This document shows, piece after piece, positions 35,577 to 43,948 of a DNA stretch of 64,000 nucleotides; the first letter of the stretch is position 1, and each line of letters starts with the position of its first letter. The notes beneath the pieces were generated by a model that had not been told where the DNA came from, searched no databases, and saw nothing but the letters and a program-made list of their open reading frames with translations. This stretch comes from DATFBY01 sp035253585 (GTDB taxonomy: Bacteria > Gemmatimonadota > Gemmatimonadetes > Gemmatimonadales > Gemmatimonadaceae). Position numbers and translations under genes: made by a program. Where the stretch lies: contig DATFBY010000092.1 of assembly GCA_035253585.1 (NCBI GenBank), positions 3,154 to 67,153 on the forward strand. Direction: 5' to 3'.

Positions 35577-36616
35577 TCCTGGAGTCGGTAGGCGCGATCG
35601 CCGGCCGGGCAGCGCTTGCGCTTCGCGGCCGTCCCGCGAAGGCGCTCATTCTCCTCTATCACCGGCTCGGACACGCATCGGTGGACCCGTGGTCGTTAGG
35701 CGTCTCGCCCGAGCGATTCGCGCAGCAGATGAGAGTGGTCGCCAAGCGATTTCGGCCCATGTCGCTCGTCGAGCTGCATGACAAGATCCAACGGCGAGTG
35801 CTGCCTTCGCGCGCCATCGCGGTCACGTTCGACGATGGCTATGCCGCGCACCTGGATGAGATGACCAGCGTGGCCACTCGCTTCGGCGTACCCTTGACCT
35901 CGTACGTCTGTACGGGTCCGATGGTGGATTCGCGCGAGTTCTGGTGGGATGAGCTGGCGCGAGTTCTTCTGGAGTCGCCGACTCTTCCGAAAACACTTCG
36001 CTTGCCGCTGGATGGCACCGAGATGGTCCGCGAGCTCGGGGAAGACGCCGAGTGCAACTCGGAACGCGTGACACAGCACATCAGCTGGCGCGTCTGGGAT
36101 CCGCCTCCGAGTGCGCGCGCGACCCTCTACAAGGAGCTCTACGACCTGCTGTTTTCATTGGACGCCACGACGCGAGCGAGCACGCTCGACGCCCTCATGG
36201 AGTGGAGTGGCCTACCAAGAGAGCCGCGCGCGTCCCACCGCGTCATCTCGGCGGCTGAGCTGCGAGAGCTAGCGGGTACGCCGGGCGTCGACATCGGGGC
36301 GCATACGGTGTCGCATTCGCCACTCGTCACGCTATCCCGTAGAGAGCAACAACAGGAGATCGTCGAATCGAAGTGCGCAATCGAGACCATCACGAATCGA
36401 CCCGTGACCACCTTCGCATATCCGTTCGGGCGCCGCGCAGACTACGACGATTCGACGATCGAGCTCCTGCGAAGCGAAGGATTCACCTCTGCGTGCGCCA
36501 ACATCCCGGCGCCGGCTCAGGAGGGCGCTCCGGCGTACGAGCTCCCCCGTGTTCAGATCCAGGATTGGAGCCCGGAACACTTCGCGCAGCGCTTGAGCAA
36601 GTGGCTCCTGGCGTGA
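35573..36616 (+). CDS. Polysaccharide deacetylase (NodB homology domain)
   Basis: 347 aa. ALILLYHRLG opens the domain. AIAVTFDDGYAAH contains the catalytic/metal Asp pair, GAHTVSHSPL carries the metal-binding HxxxH, and TFAYPFGRRADYDD is the downstream motif. Carbohydrate esterase family 4 enzymes remove N-acetyl (or O-acetyl) groups from glycans. No signal peptide is seen, so it may act on a cytoplasmic lipid-linked intermediate. Last gene of the exporter cluster. Confidence 0.88.
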   Translation: MILESVGAIAGRAALALRGRPAKALILLYHRLGHASVDPWSLGVSPERFAQQMRVVAKRFRPMSLVELHDKIQRRVLPSRAIAVTFDDGYAAHLDEMTSVATRFGVPLTSYVCTGPMVDSREFWWDELARVLLESPTLPKTLRLPLDGTEMVRELGEDAECNSERVTQHISWRVWDPPPSARATLYKELYDLLFSLDATTRASTLDALMEWSGLPREPRASHRVISAAELRELAGTPGVDIGAHTVSHSPLVTLSRREQQQEIVESKCAIETITNRPVTTFAYPFGRRADYDDSTIELLRSEGFTSACANIPAPAQEGAPAYELPRVQIQDWSPEHFAQRLSKWLLA

Positions 36617-36673
36617 CGTAGCAGCTACGCCGCCAAGTTGCCCGTTCGCGCGTCAGCCGAGATATTTCCAGAC

Positions 36674-37891
36674 ATGGACGACTCTCTCTACTTCACCGAG
36701 CAGCATCTCGCTCTCCGCGAGATGGTCCGCGAGTTCGCTCAGCGCGAGGTCGCGCCGATCGCCGCGCACTTCGACGCTACCCAGGAGTTTCCCTGGGCGA
36801 CGGTGAAGAAGATGGGAGAGCTCGGCCTCCTCGGCGTCCCATGGCCGGAGTCGCTCGGCGGCGCCGGCTTCGATTACCTCGCGTACATCTCGACGATCCA
36901 CGAGATGGCCAAGGTCGATGCATCGCATGCGATCACGATCTCCGCTCACACCACGTTAGGCACGTCGCCGATCGTCAACTTCGGAAACGAGGATCAACGC
37001 AGCCGCTATGTGCCGCCACTGGCTACCGGACGGGTGCTGGGTGGCTTCGGGCTCACTGAAGAATCCGCGGGAAGCGATGCGGGTGGAACGCGGAGCACAG
37101 CCGTAAGGAAAAATGGTTATTACGTGCTGAATGGCTCGAAGCGGTTCATCACCCATGCCGGCGTCGGCGAGATCTTCGTCGTCACCGCGGTGACCGACCC
37201 TTCGAAGGGAAAGCACGGCATCAGCGCGTTCATCCTCACCAAGGAAACGACCGACCTGGCGAAGACACGCGAGATCGGCATGGGGCACGACTCATCGCTG
37301 CCGGCGATGAAGGGTTTCCGCGCCGGCAAGAAGGAGGACAAGCTCGGTTGGCGTGCGTCCGACACGCGGGAGCTGATCTTCGAGGACGTAGAGGTGCCGG
37401 CCGAGAATCTTCTCGGCGAAGAGGGGATGGGCTTCGTCAACTTCATGAAGACTCTCGACTCCGGTCGCATCGGCATTGCCGCGCTCTCGCTCGGATTGGC
37501 TGAAGGCGCGTTTGAGAAGGCGCTCGAGTATGCCACGCAGCGCCGACAATTCGGGCAGGCGATCGCTGCGTTCCAGGGGATTCAGTTTCAGCTCTCCGAC
37601 ATGGCGACCGAGATCGAAGCGGGGAAGCACCTCGTCTACCACGCCGCATGGTTGGCGCAGCACCGCAAGCCGTTCGTCAAGGAAGCGGCCATCGCCAAGT
37701 TATTCTGCTCGGAGCTGGCGATGCGGGCGACGATCAAGGCTGTTCAAATCCACGGCGGCTACGGCTACACCAAGGAGTATCCGGTCGAGCGCATGATGCG
37801 CGATGCCAAGATCTGCGAGATCGGCGAAGGCACCTCGGAGATTCAGCGCATCGTCATTGCTCGCGAGCTCCTGCGCGGCGTCGGAGACTGA
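36674..37891 (+). CDS. Acyl-CoA dehydrogenase
   Basis: 405 aa from the ATG at 36674. FAD-dependent alpha,beta-dehydrogenation of acyl-CoA. LYFTEQHLALREMVREFA, GFGLTEESAGSD (flavin contact), KRFITHAG, QLSDMATEIEAGKHLVY, and YGYTKEYPVERMMRDAKI with the catalytic glutamate expected in the EGTSEIQRIVIAREL region. Closest in pattern to short/branched-chain enzymes. An insert around GHDSSLPAMKGFRAGKKEDK lengthens the middle beta domain. Stands alone, not overlapped. Confidence 0.93.
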   Translation: MDDSLYFTEQHLALREMVREFAQREVAPIAAHFDATQEFPWATVKKMGELGLLGVPWPESLGGAGFDYLAYISTIHEMAKVDASHAITISAHTTLGTSPIVNFGNEDQRSRYVPPLATGRVLGGFGLTEESAGSDAGGTRSTAVRKNGYYVLNGSKRFITHAGVGEIFVVTAVTDPSKGKHGISAFILTKETTDLAKTREIGMGHDSSLPAMKGFRAGKKEDKLGWRASDTRELIFEDVEVPAENLLGEEGMGFVNFMKTLDSGRIGIAALSLGLAEGAFEKALEYATQRRQFGQAIAAFQGIQFQLSDMATEIEAGKHLVYHAAWLAQHRKPFVKEAAIAKLFCSELAMRATIKAVQIHGGYGYTKEYPVERMMRDAKICEIGEGTSEIQRIVIARELLRGVGD

Positions 37892-38390
37892 GCTTCGGAC
37901 TGTTGCGCCGTTCGTCCGGGCGCGCGTATCTTGCACTCAAAGCGAAACATCGACGCCGTGTTCGGCGTCGTTAGGGAGTGCGCGCCACCGTGCGTGGTGC
38001 GACGACAACCGATTTTCTGACGTGCGGTATGCCTGGCGACTCGAGGCCTGCCGTGCGCGTACGATGCGAGCGGTGTGGCACCCTCGAGGCCGCCACCCGC
38101 GCGCGCACCAAGCCACATGTCGGCGACTGATCGCTCGAATCCCTGTCATCACCCCGAGCTCCTGATCGTGCTCTTCCTCGCGGAATGGGCGCGGCTCTGG
38201 CATTTCTCCGGGGCGGGGCACTCGTGCACGATCACGCTGAGCGGCCGCGGCGAACCGCGGCTCGTTCGGGCGTCGAAGCCATCGCGCTTCCACCGCCGTC
38301 GGCGCTTGCTTCTGCGCGACACCATTCTACCCCTGCGTGCCTCTTCCTCGACCGCCGAGTCGCCGCTCGCCGGAAGGGGCGCGTCCGTAC
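37892..38390. other. 499-base gap before RNase E/G, no convincing gene
   Basis: It holds a perfect 8-bp hairpin at 37951-37970 (CGACGCCG, loop TGTT, CGGCGTCG) about 60 bases after the acyl-CoA dehydrogenase stop, possibly a terminator though without a T-tract. The remaining roughly 420 bases may be a long leader of the RNase gene; RNase E genes in other bacteria are self-regulated through their leaders. Short open frames here lack homology and a ribosome site. Confidence 0.4.
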
Positions 38391-39956
38391 ATGAAGCGAG
38401 AAATTCTGATAAACGCGAATCCACGAGAGACTCGCGTAGCGATTCTGGAGGATGATCAGCTCGTCGAGCTGATGGTGGATCGCCCCGAGACGCGACGGAT
38501 GGTCGGGGACATCTACCTGGGGAAAGTCGAGGCGGTCCTTCCCGGCATCCAAGCCGCCTTCGTCGACATCGGCACCGAGAAGAGCGCGTTCCTCCATGCG
38601 TCCGACCTCGTCTACGACGAGGATGAGGACGAGGACGCCAATGGCGCCGATGATGAGGACGAGAAAGAAGACGACGATCGAGGCGGCGCGGGAAAAGCAG
38701 GGCGCGTCAAGGCGCCGGCGATCCAGGATGTCCTCAAGCGCGGGCAGGAGATCCTAGTCCAGGTCTCCAAAGAGCCGATCTCGACGAAAGGGCCGCGCGT
38801 CACGGCGCAGATCTCTCTCGCCGGACGATTCCTCGTCTACATGCCCTTCGCCTCGCGGGTCGGCGTCAGCCGCAAGATCGGCGAGCGCGCCGAACGTCAA
38901 CGGCTGCGCGAGCAGGTGCAGGCGGTGCTCCCGAAGGATTCGGGCGGCGTGATCGTGCGCACGGTCGGTGAGGACGTCACGCAGGACACGTTCAAGCGTG
39001 AGCTGACCACGCTCATGAACCAGTGGCGGCGAATCAATCGGAAGACGCACTTCCTTCGCCCGCCATCGCTGGCTCACCGCGAACAAGGGCTGACGCGAGG
39101 CATCATCCGCGATCTCTTCAGCACGAAGGTCGACTCGTTGACGGTCGACTCCAAGCAGGTGCACGGTGAGATACTGGAGTATCTCAAGGGGATCGCGCCG
39201 GAGCTGACCGAGCGCGTGCACCTCTACGACGATCAGGTGCCGCTGTTCGACAAGGCTGGGATCGAGCAGGAGATCCGTGACCTCTTCAAGCGCCGGTGTG
39301 ATCTCCCGTCCGGTGGATACCTGATCATCGAGCAGACCGAAGCGCTTGTCTCCATCGACGTGAACTCCGGGCGCTACACCGGAAAGAAGGATCCCGAAAA
39401 GACGATCTTGAAGACGAACACGGAGGCAGCCCGCGAGGTGGCGCGTCAGCTCCGGCTTCGCGACATCGGCGGCATCATCGTCTGCGACTTCATCGACATG
39501 GAGACGAAGCAGAATCGCGACAAGGTTCTGCAGGAGCTTCGCACACATCTGGCCCGCGACCGCGCCCGCACGAAGGCGTTCGCGATCAGCGAGCTCGGCC
39601 TGGTGGAGATGACGCGTCAGCGGGTGAGGCCGAGCCACTTGCACAACATGACGGAGCCGTGCCCGACGTGCGCCGGCACCGGCCGCGTCTTCACCCCCGA
39701 GAGCACCATTCGTCGGGTGGAGCGTGCGATCAAGCGGATGGCGGTGGAAGGGAGGAAGGACAATCTGATCGTGAAGCTGCACCCTGAGGTTGCGCTCTAC
39801 GTGCTCGAGAACGAGAAGGATTTATTGCGCAAGCTCGAGAAGGCAGCGGCTATCGGACTGGAAATGCGTGATGATCCGCTACTTAAGCCGGATGAGTTCA
39901 AGTTGGTTGTGAAGGGGGCGGAGAGGGATGTTACGGGACAGTATGCGGTAGCGTGA
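38391..39956 (+). CDS. rng: Ribonuclease E/G family protein
   Basis: 521 aa, close to RNase G length (about 489). S1 domain near the N-terminus (GDIYLGKVEAVLPGIQAAFVDIG), then catalytic DNase I-like core with VSIDVNSGRYTGKKDPEKT and GIIVCDFIDM, and the zinc-link CPTCAGTG. An acidic run of about 30 residues (EDEDEDANGADDEDEKEDDD) interrupts the S1 domain near residue 75. Processes rRNA and mRNA 5' ends. The usual neighbours rplU and rpmA follow, separated from it by a repeat-flanked gene. Confidence 0.93.
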   Translation: MKREILINANPRETRVAILEDDQLVELMVDRPETRRMVGDIYLGKVEAVLPGIQAAFVDIGTEKSAFLHASDLVYDEDEDEDANGADDEDEKEDDDRGGAGKAGRVKAPAIQDVLKRGQEILVQVSKEPISTKGPRVTAQISLAGRFLVYMPFASRVGVSRKIGERAERQRLREQVQAVLPKDSGGVIVRTVGEDVTQDTFKRELTTLMNQWRRINRKTHFLRPPSLAHREQGLTRGIIRDLFSTKVDSLTVDSKQVHGEILEYLKGIAPELTERVHLYDDQVPLFDKAGIEQEIRDLFKRRCDLPSGGYLIIEQTEALVSIDVNSGRYTGKKDPEKTILKTNTEAAREVARQLRLRDIGGIIVCDFIDMETKQNRDKVLQELRTHLARDRARTKAFAISELGLVEMTRQRVRPSHLHNMTEPCPTCAGTGRVFTPESTIRRVERAIKRMAVEGRKDNLIVKLHPEVALYVLENEKDLLRKLEKAAAIGLEMRDDPLLKPDEFKLVVKGAERDVTGQYAVA

Positions 39957-39980
39957 TTGGAATCGGATTCTACTGATACT

Positions 39981-40011
39981 GCGCCATCCGCCATCGGCCA
40001 TTAGCCATCCG
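39981..40011. repeat. Heptad inverted repeat, locus D, left arm
   Basis: Four heptads (complement GGATGGC, TAATGGC, CGATGGC, GGATGGC) just after the RNase gene. About 27 of 31 positions are complementary to the right arm at 40419-40449. Together the arms bracket a four-helix-bundle gene, giving a unit of about 470 bp. Confidence 0.85.
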
Positions 40012-40033
40012 GGTCTCGCATGGAGATCCGGAT

Positions 40034-40477
40034 ATGGCCGTCCATGGATTTCGCGGGCTCCGAGTGTGGCAGCAGGGCATGCGCGTGTCTATCGCCGCAA
40101 TCGTACTGTGTCGGCGAATGCGTGGGGCGGAAGGAGCGGTACTCGCGAGTCAAATCAGGCGGGCATGCGTATCGATTCCTTCCAATATCGCCGAAGGCTA
40201 CGGTCGAGACTCTCGCGGCGACTATCTTCGCTTTCTCTCCATCGCGAACGGCTCACTTCGTGAGTTAGAGACACTCGTCGAGCTGGGAGTTGGGATCGGC
40301 GCCGTCGGAGGTGAGCTCGCCGCAGGTGTGCTCGCCGACTGTGATAACCTTGGCCGCATGATGTCCGGTATGATTCGAAGGTTGTCTGCCACTGAAAGGA
40401 CTTCGCGATGGCGCAAGCCGGATGGCGGATGGCGGATGGCTGATGGCGCAGTTGACTCAGCCGCTCCCCTCGACTAA
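40034..40477 (+). CDS. Four-helix-bundle protein (S23 / 23S rRNA intervening-sequence, Avd-like)
   Basis: 147 aa. FRGLRVWQQGMRV, SQIRRACVSIPSNIAEGYGR and LRFLSIANGSLRELETLVELG are the hallmark of the S23/four-helix-bundle family. It was first known from 23S rRNA intervening sequences and is related to Avd, the accessory protein of diversity-generating retroelements. Its biochemical role is not settled. The last 25 or so residues (RKPDGGWRMADGAVD) are encoded by the right heptad arm, so the natural C-terminus was probably altered. The gene is enclosed by inverted arms and splits rng from rplU. Confidence 0.88.
   Translation: MAVHGFRGLRVWQQGMRVSIAAIVLCRRMRGAEGAVLASQIRRACVSIPSNIAEGYGRDSRGDYLRFLSIANGSLRELETLVELGVGIGAVGGELAAGVLADCDNLGRMMSGMIRRLSATERTSRWRKPDGGWRMADGAVDSAAPLD
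40419..40449. repeat. Heptad inverted repeat, locus D, right arm
   Basis: Tandem GGATGGC three times plus TGATGGC, complementary to the left arm at 39981-40011 with about four mismatches. It overlaps the 3' end of the four-helix-bundle reading frame and contributes its C-terminal residues. It ends 71 bases before rplU. Confidence 0.85.
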
Positions 40478-40520
40478 GTTCTTTAGGCTATACCAGTTAC
40501 CGCGTCCCAGGACCTTAGCA

Positions 40521-40838
40521 ATGCCTTACGCAATCATTCGCACGGGCGGCTTTCAATACCGCGCCGAGCCCGGAAAAACGATCCGTATCCCCTCGCTCGA
40601 AGCCCAGGTCGGCGACACCGTCACCTTCGAGGAGATTCTGCTCGGCTCCGACGGCACCAACGTGCACGCGGGCGCGCCGCTGGTCTCGGGCGCGAAGGTC
40701 ACCGGCGAAGTCGTGCGCCACGGGAAGGACAAGAAGATCGTCGTCTTCAAGTTCAAGCGCCGGAAGAACTACGCGCGGAAACAGGGGCACCGGCAGGGCT
40801 TCACCGAAGTAAAGATCAACGACATTTCCCTCGGCTGA
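40521..40838 (+). CDS. rplU: Large ribosomal subunit protein bL21
   Basis: 105 aa, normal length. PYAIIRTGGFQYRAEPG opens the protein, and KRRKNYARKQGHRQGFTEVKI is the rRNA-binding C-terminal signature. The ATG at 40521 has an AGGA about nine bases upstream. The operon partner rpmA follows after nine bases. Because a repeat element lies upstream, its promoter should fall between about 40450 and 40500, where a TATACC resembling a -10 box is seen but no matching -35. Confidence 0.96.
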   Translation: MPYAIIRTGGFQYRAEPGKTIRIPSLEAQVGDTVTFEEILLGSDGTNVHAGAPLVSGAKVTGEVVRHGKDKKIVVFKFKRRKNYARKQGHRQGFTEVKINDISLG

Positions 40839-40847
40839 GAGAAGTAT

Positions 40848-41126
40848 ATGGCTCACAAGAAAGGCGTCGGCTCGAGCCGAAATGGCCGCGACAGCAACCC
40901 GCAATATCGCGGCGTCAAGAAGTTCGGCGGTGAGAGCGTGCGTGCCGGCAGCATCATCATTCGGCAGTGCGGCACCAAGTATCACCCTGGACGCAACGTC
41001 GGCCTCGGCTCCGACTACACGATCTACTCGCTCATCGACGGCGTCGTGAAGTTCGAGCACAAGAACCGCGCTCGCTTCAAGGTGAGCGTCTATCCCGCGC
41101 GGGAGCGCTCGACGCCAGCCGCGTGA
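40848..41126 (+). CDS. rpmA: Large ribosomal subunit protein bL27
   Basis: 92 aa. AHKKGVGSSRNGRDSN at the N-terminus reaches the peptidyl-transferase centre. QCGTKYHPGRNVGLGSDYTI is conserved. No N-terminal extension of the kind processed in Firmicutes. A GAGAGAAG ribosome site precedes the ATG. Ends in front of a strong terminator. Confidence 0.97.
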   Translation: MAHKKGVGSSRNGRDSNPQYRGVKKFGGESVRAGSIIIRQCGTKYHPGRNVGLGSDYTIYSLIDGVVKFEHKNRARFKVSVYPARERSTPAA

Positions 41127-41150
41127 GCGCTGGCTCGAAAATCGCGCCGC

Positions 41151-41182
41151 ACGCCCCCGCCCAGGCGGGGGCGTCGTTTTTT
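41151..41182 (+). terminator. Rho-independent terminator after rpmA
   Basis: GC-rich inverted repeat ACGCCCCCGCC / GGCGGGGGCGT at 41151-41174 followed by a run of six T at 41177-41182. Placed 24 bases after the rpmA stop, it ends the rplU-rpmA transcript. It is the clearest intrinsic terminator in the window. Confidence 0.92.
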
Positions 41183-41261
41183 AGTCACCGTTCTCATCGA
41201 AACACTGCGTCACGGGACACGTAGGGAGCACTGACGGACGAAGTCCATCAACGAGGGCGAC

Positions 41262-41684
41262 ATGGGACTCTGGGACAAAGTGAAGCAGGAGCTCGATCGC
41301 GCCGGTGAAGCGACCAATGCGATGATCGATGAAGGGAAGATTCGACACGAGGCCTTTCGCGCACGGCAGCTCGCTGACAAGGCGGCGCAGGCGCTGGGCT
41401 ACGCCATCTATCGCGCGCGGCAGGAAGGGAAGGACGTCGATATCGACACGTACGCGCGGCTGAGCAGCACGCTCGCCGGGCACGAAGCGGACGTCACACG
41501 TCTCGAGGCGAAGCTCGACGAGCTGGTGGCGAAGAGGAAGGGAAGCGATCGTCCATCGCAGGCCTCACGCGCCGACAGCCCCCCGAGTACGAGCTCACCA
41601 GGCAGCGCCTCCGCGAGCGGCAGCTCCACGAGCGGCACAGCCTCTTCCACCGAGAGTACCGCGGGACCGAGCGCGACCCCGTAG
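41262..41684 (+). CDS. Small coiled-coil protein with Ser-rich tail, unknown function
   Basis: 140 aa. Charged helical part (KVKQELDRAGEATNAMIDEG; GHEADVTRLEAKLDELVAKRK) followed from about residue 97 by a low-complexity Ser/Thr/Pro/Ala tail. GLWDKVKQELD resembles the start of small helical proteins in related genomes, but no named family is recognised. It has its own transcription unit after the terminator and converges with the TPR gene, with one base between the stops. Confidence 0.6.
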   Translation: MGLWDKVKQELDRAGEATNAMIDEGKIRHEAFRARQLADKAAQALGYAIYRARQEGKDVDIDTYARLSSTLAGHEADVTRLEAKLDELVAKRKGSDRPSQASRADSPPSTSSPGSASASGSSTSGTASSTESTAGPSATP

Positions 41685-41685
41685 G

Positions 41686-42792
41686 TCAGAGGCCGCCGAA
41701 CGAGAGTCGAAGACCGAGCTGCACCGCGCCGTCGCTCGCCGGCGAGACGACGGGCGACAGCGCGGCGCCCTGTGCCTGACGAGTCGAAGGCGCGCGAGGC
41801 GCGAGACGAGCGCGCGACCGTCGCGCGTAGAAGTACGCCTCGATCGCGCCGGCCAGGGTGACGCCGGCGGCCGTCGCCAGACCCACCGTGTAGTGCGGGC
41901 GGACGCGCTCCGTCACCTCGAATTCCCGCAGGTTTCCGAAAGGATCGACGAACGTTTCGATGTGCGTCTCGTTTTTCTCGCGCAGTGCGAGATAGGTGGC
42001 GCCACCGACGCCGGCGGCGACGAGCACGCCGAGTAGCGGGCGCCGAGTGTAGAACTGTCCGACACCCGGGATCATGCCCGCGACCAGTGCCGTCGACGGA
42101 CTGAGCGCGGTCTCGCGCAGCCGCGCGATCTCGCGCGCAACCGCAACACGATCGGGCGCATCGGGCGACAGCTCGAGGTAATGCTCGAAGTCTCGCACGG
42201 CGCGGTCAGCCCGTCTGAGCGCGACGTTGGCGAGCGCGCGGTTGTACCACGCCGGCTCCCAATCAGGGGCGCTGGTGATGACGCCATCGAATGCTGCAAT
42301 CGCGTCGTGATAGCGACGCTTCTCCAAGTGCTCGATGCCGGCTCGGAATTGCGATGACGCAGGTTCGGGCAGCGTGCGCGCGCCGGCCAGCCGGCCGAGT
42401 CGTTCCCGCACGTCGCCGGCATCGGGACCGCTGGGAGCCAGCGATAGCGCACGGCAGTACTCGCGCAGGGCCATCGCTGCGTCGCCTAACGACTCGTGCG
42501 ACCGTCCCAGATAATATGCGATGGCTGCGTCGGTCGGATCGGACTCCGCTGCCTGACGAAAGAGATCGCGCGCCGCACGGTCATCACCGGTGATCGCCGC
42601 TTGCTGGCCGAGCGTGGTGAGCTCTCTCGCCTTCGCGCGCGCGCTCGGCGAGGGCGCCGCCGGTTTGGCGGTAGCGGGACAGCGCGCCGATCCACCGTCG
42701 ACACCACGCTTCGGCGTGCCTAATTGCGCTTCGGCGGACGCAGCCCCGAGTGTCAGAGCGAGAAACGCAAGGGCCTGACGAGTACAGCTCAC
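41686..42792 (-). CDS. TPR-repeat secreted or envelope protein
   Basis: 368 aa. Signal peptide (LAFLALTLGAASAEAQ). TPR-like helices from about residue 60 (AAITGDDRAARDLFRQAAES; AIAYYLGRSHESLGDAAMAL; HLEKRRYHDAIAAFDGVI). Two hydrophobic segments follow (STALVAGMIPGVGQFYTRRP; VGLATAAGVTLAGAIEAYF), of the type seen in proteins that sense or assemble at the inner membrane. GTG start in a GTGA overlap with the Ig-like lipoprotein, placing it last in the kinase operon. Confidence 0.65.
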   Translation of the reverse strand: MSCTRQALAFLALTLGAASAEAQLGTPKRGVDGGSARCPATAKPAAPSPSARAKARELTTLGQQAAITGDDRAARDLFRQAAESDPTDAAIAYYLGRSHESLGDAAMALREYCRALSLAPSGPDAGDVRERLGRLAGARTLPEPASSQFRAGIEHLEKRRYHDAIAAFDGVITSAPDWEPAWYNRALANVALRRADRAVRDFEHYLELSPDAPDRVAVAREIARLRETALSPSTALVAGMIPGVGQFYTRRPLLGVLVAAGVGGATYLALREKNETHIETFVDPFGNLREFEVTERVRPHYTVGLATAAGVTLAGAIEAYFYARRSRARLAPRAPSTRQAQGAALSPVVSPASDGAVQLGLRLSFGGL

Positions 42793-43916
42793 TCGACCTT
42801 CACATCCGCCTTGGCAGACTTGCCTCCGGCGGAGACGATGATGTCCGCATCACCGCGTAAGAGCGCCAGCGCCAAGCCGGTTTGGGAAACGACTACTCGA
42901 AGCGCGTTGCTCGACGACCAGGCGAAGGTGACGTTCGAGATCTCGACGTCGTTCTTGTCGAACGCCCTTGCCACGAACTGCTTGGTCTGGCCGATGCGCG
43001 CGTTCCAATCTTTCGGGCTGATCGTCACCCGATCGATCACCGGTGTCGGCGGCGGCGTGGCAATGACAGTCACCAATGACGTCGCGGTCTGGCCTTCGAT
43101 GTCCGCGGTGATCACCGCCGCGCCGCCTGCGCTGGCCGTCACCAGACCGGTGGACGATACCGTCGCCACGGACGTGGCATTCGATGACCAATTCACGGTG
43201 CGGCCGAACAGCTCGTTCCCCGAGGCGTCGCGCGGCGTCGCCGTGAGCTGCGTTTGCTGCCCAGGGCTGAGTGTGGACGTCGCCGGAGCGACCGTCACGC
43301 TCGCTACGGGGAGGAGCCGCACGTCCACGGTCGCGCTGCCGGTTTTCCCCTCACTCGTGGCGCCGATCGTCGCCGTGCCCAGCCCCGTTCCTCGCACCAG
43401 CCCCTGCGGGTCGACGGTAGCGACACTCTCGTTGCTCGAGCTCCAGAGCACCGTCCGGTTCGACAACAGATTCCCGTCGGAATCGAACGTGGCGGCAGAG
43501 AGCTGCACCGTATTGCCGATCGAAGTCTGCGCCGTCGCAGGCAACACGGTTACGGTAGCAACCGGTCGCTGCGTGACGTTGATGACCGCGATCGCACTTT
43601 GTCCTTCCGAGCTCACGGCAATTTGCGCGGTGCCGAGCGTCCGCGCGGTGACTACGCCGTCATCGGTCACCGTCGCCACGTTATCGTCATTCGAGGCGAA
43701 GAAAATTCGGCGACCGGTAAGCACGTTCCCGTCGGCGTCGAGCGTCGTCACTTGCAGCGGCAGCGTCGCGCCGAGAGCCAAGCTGGTAGACGACGGAATG
43801 ACAGTCACCGAGGCGACGCGCCCGGCGTCGGGACCAACGCTCTCACCGCCGCACGAAAGCGAGGCGCTGACCAGGCCGATGAGGGCCAAGCGTCCGGCGA
43901 AAGAAACCCAACTCAT
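42789..43916 (-). CDS. Lipoprotein with four bacterial Ig-like (Big_2) domains
   Basis: 375 aa from the ATG at 43916, which has GGGGAG seven bases upstream. Lipoprotein signal ending SASLSCGG, the Cys being the lipid site. Then four repeats of about 80 residues, each starting like VASVTVxPxxxxLxxG and holding a W/F-x-S-N-D/E-xxVATV core, the Big_2 pattern. A GTG at 43952 that overlaps the kinase stop is an alternative start. Probably displayed on the envelope. Adhesion or a structural role is inference. Confidence 0.82.
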   Translation of the reverse strand: MSWVSFAGRLALIGLVSASLSCGGESVGPDAGRVASVTVIPSSTSLALGATLPLQVTTLDADGNVLTGRRIFFASNDDNVATVTDDGVVTARTLGTAQIAVSSEGQSAIAVINVTQRPVATVTVLPATAQTSIGNTVQLSAATFDSDGNLLSNRTVLWSSSNESVATVDPQGLVRGTGLGTATIGATSEGKTGSATVDVRLLPVASVTVAPATSTLSPGQQTQLTATPRDASGNELFGRTVNWSSNATSVATVSSTGLVTASAGGAAVITADIEGQTATSLVTVIATPPPTPVIDRVTISPKDWNARIGQTKQFVARAFDKNDVEISNVTFAWSSSNALRVVVSQTGLALALLRGDADIIVSAGGKSAKADVKVE

Positions 43917-43948
43917 CGTACGACTCCCCGCGAAGCGATCAACGGCAA

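Noticed and set aside
38075..38455. Possible small gene before RNase E/G
   Set aside because: Overlaps the RNase start, shows no homology, no ribosome site and arginine-rich shadow-like composition.
40454..40500. Sigma-70 promoter for rplU (TTGACT and TATACC)
   Set aside because: The spacing is about 31 bases, too long for a standard promoter, so only the -10-like TATACC is mentioned.
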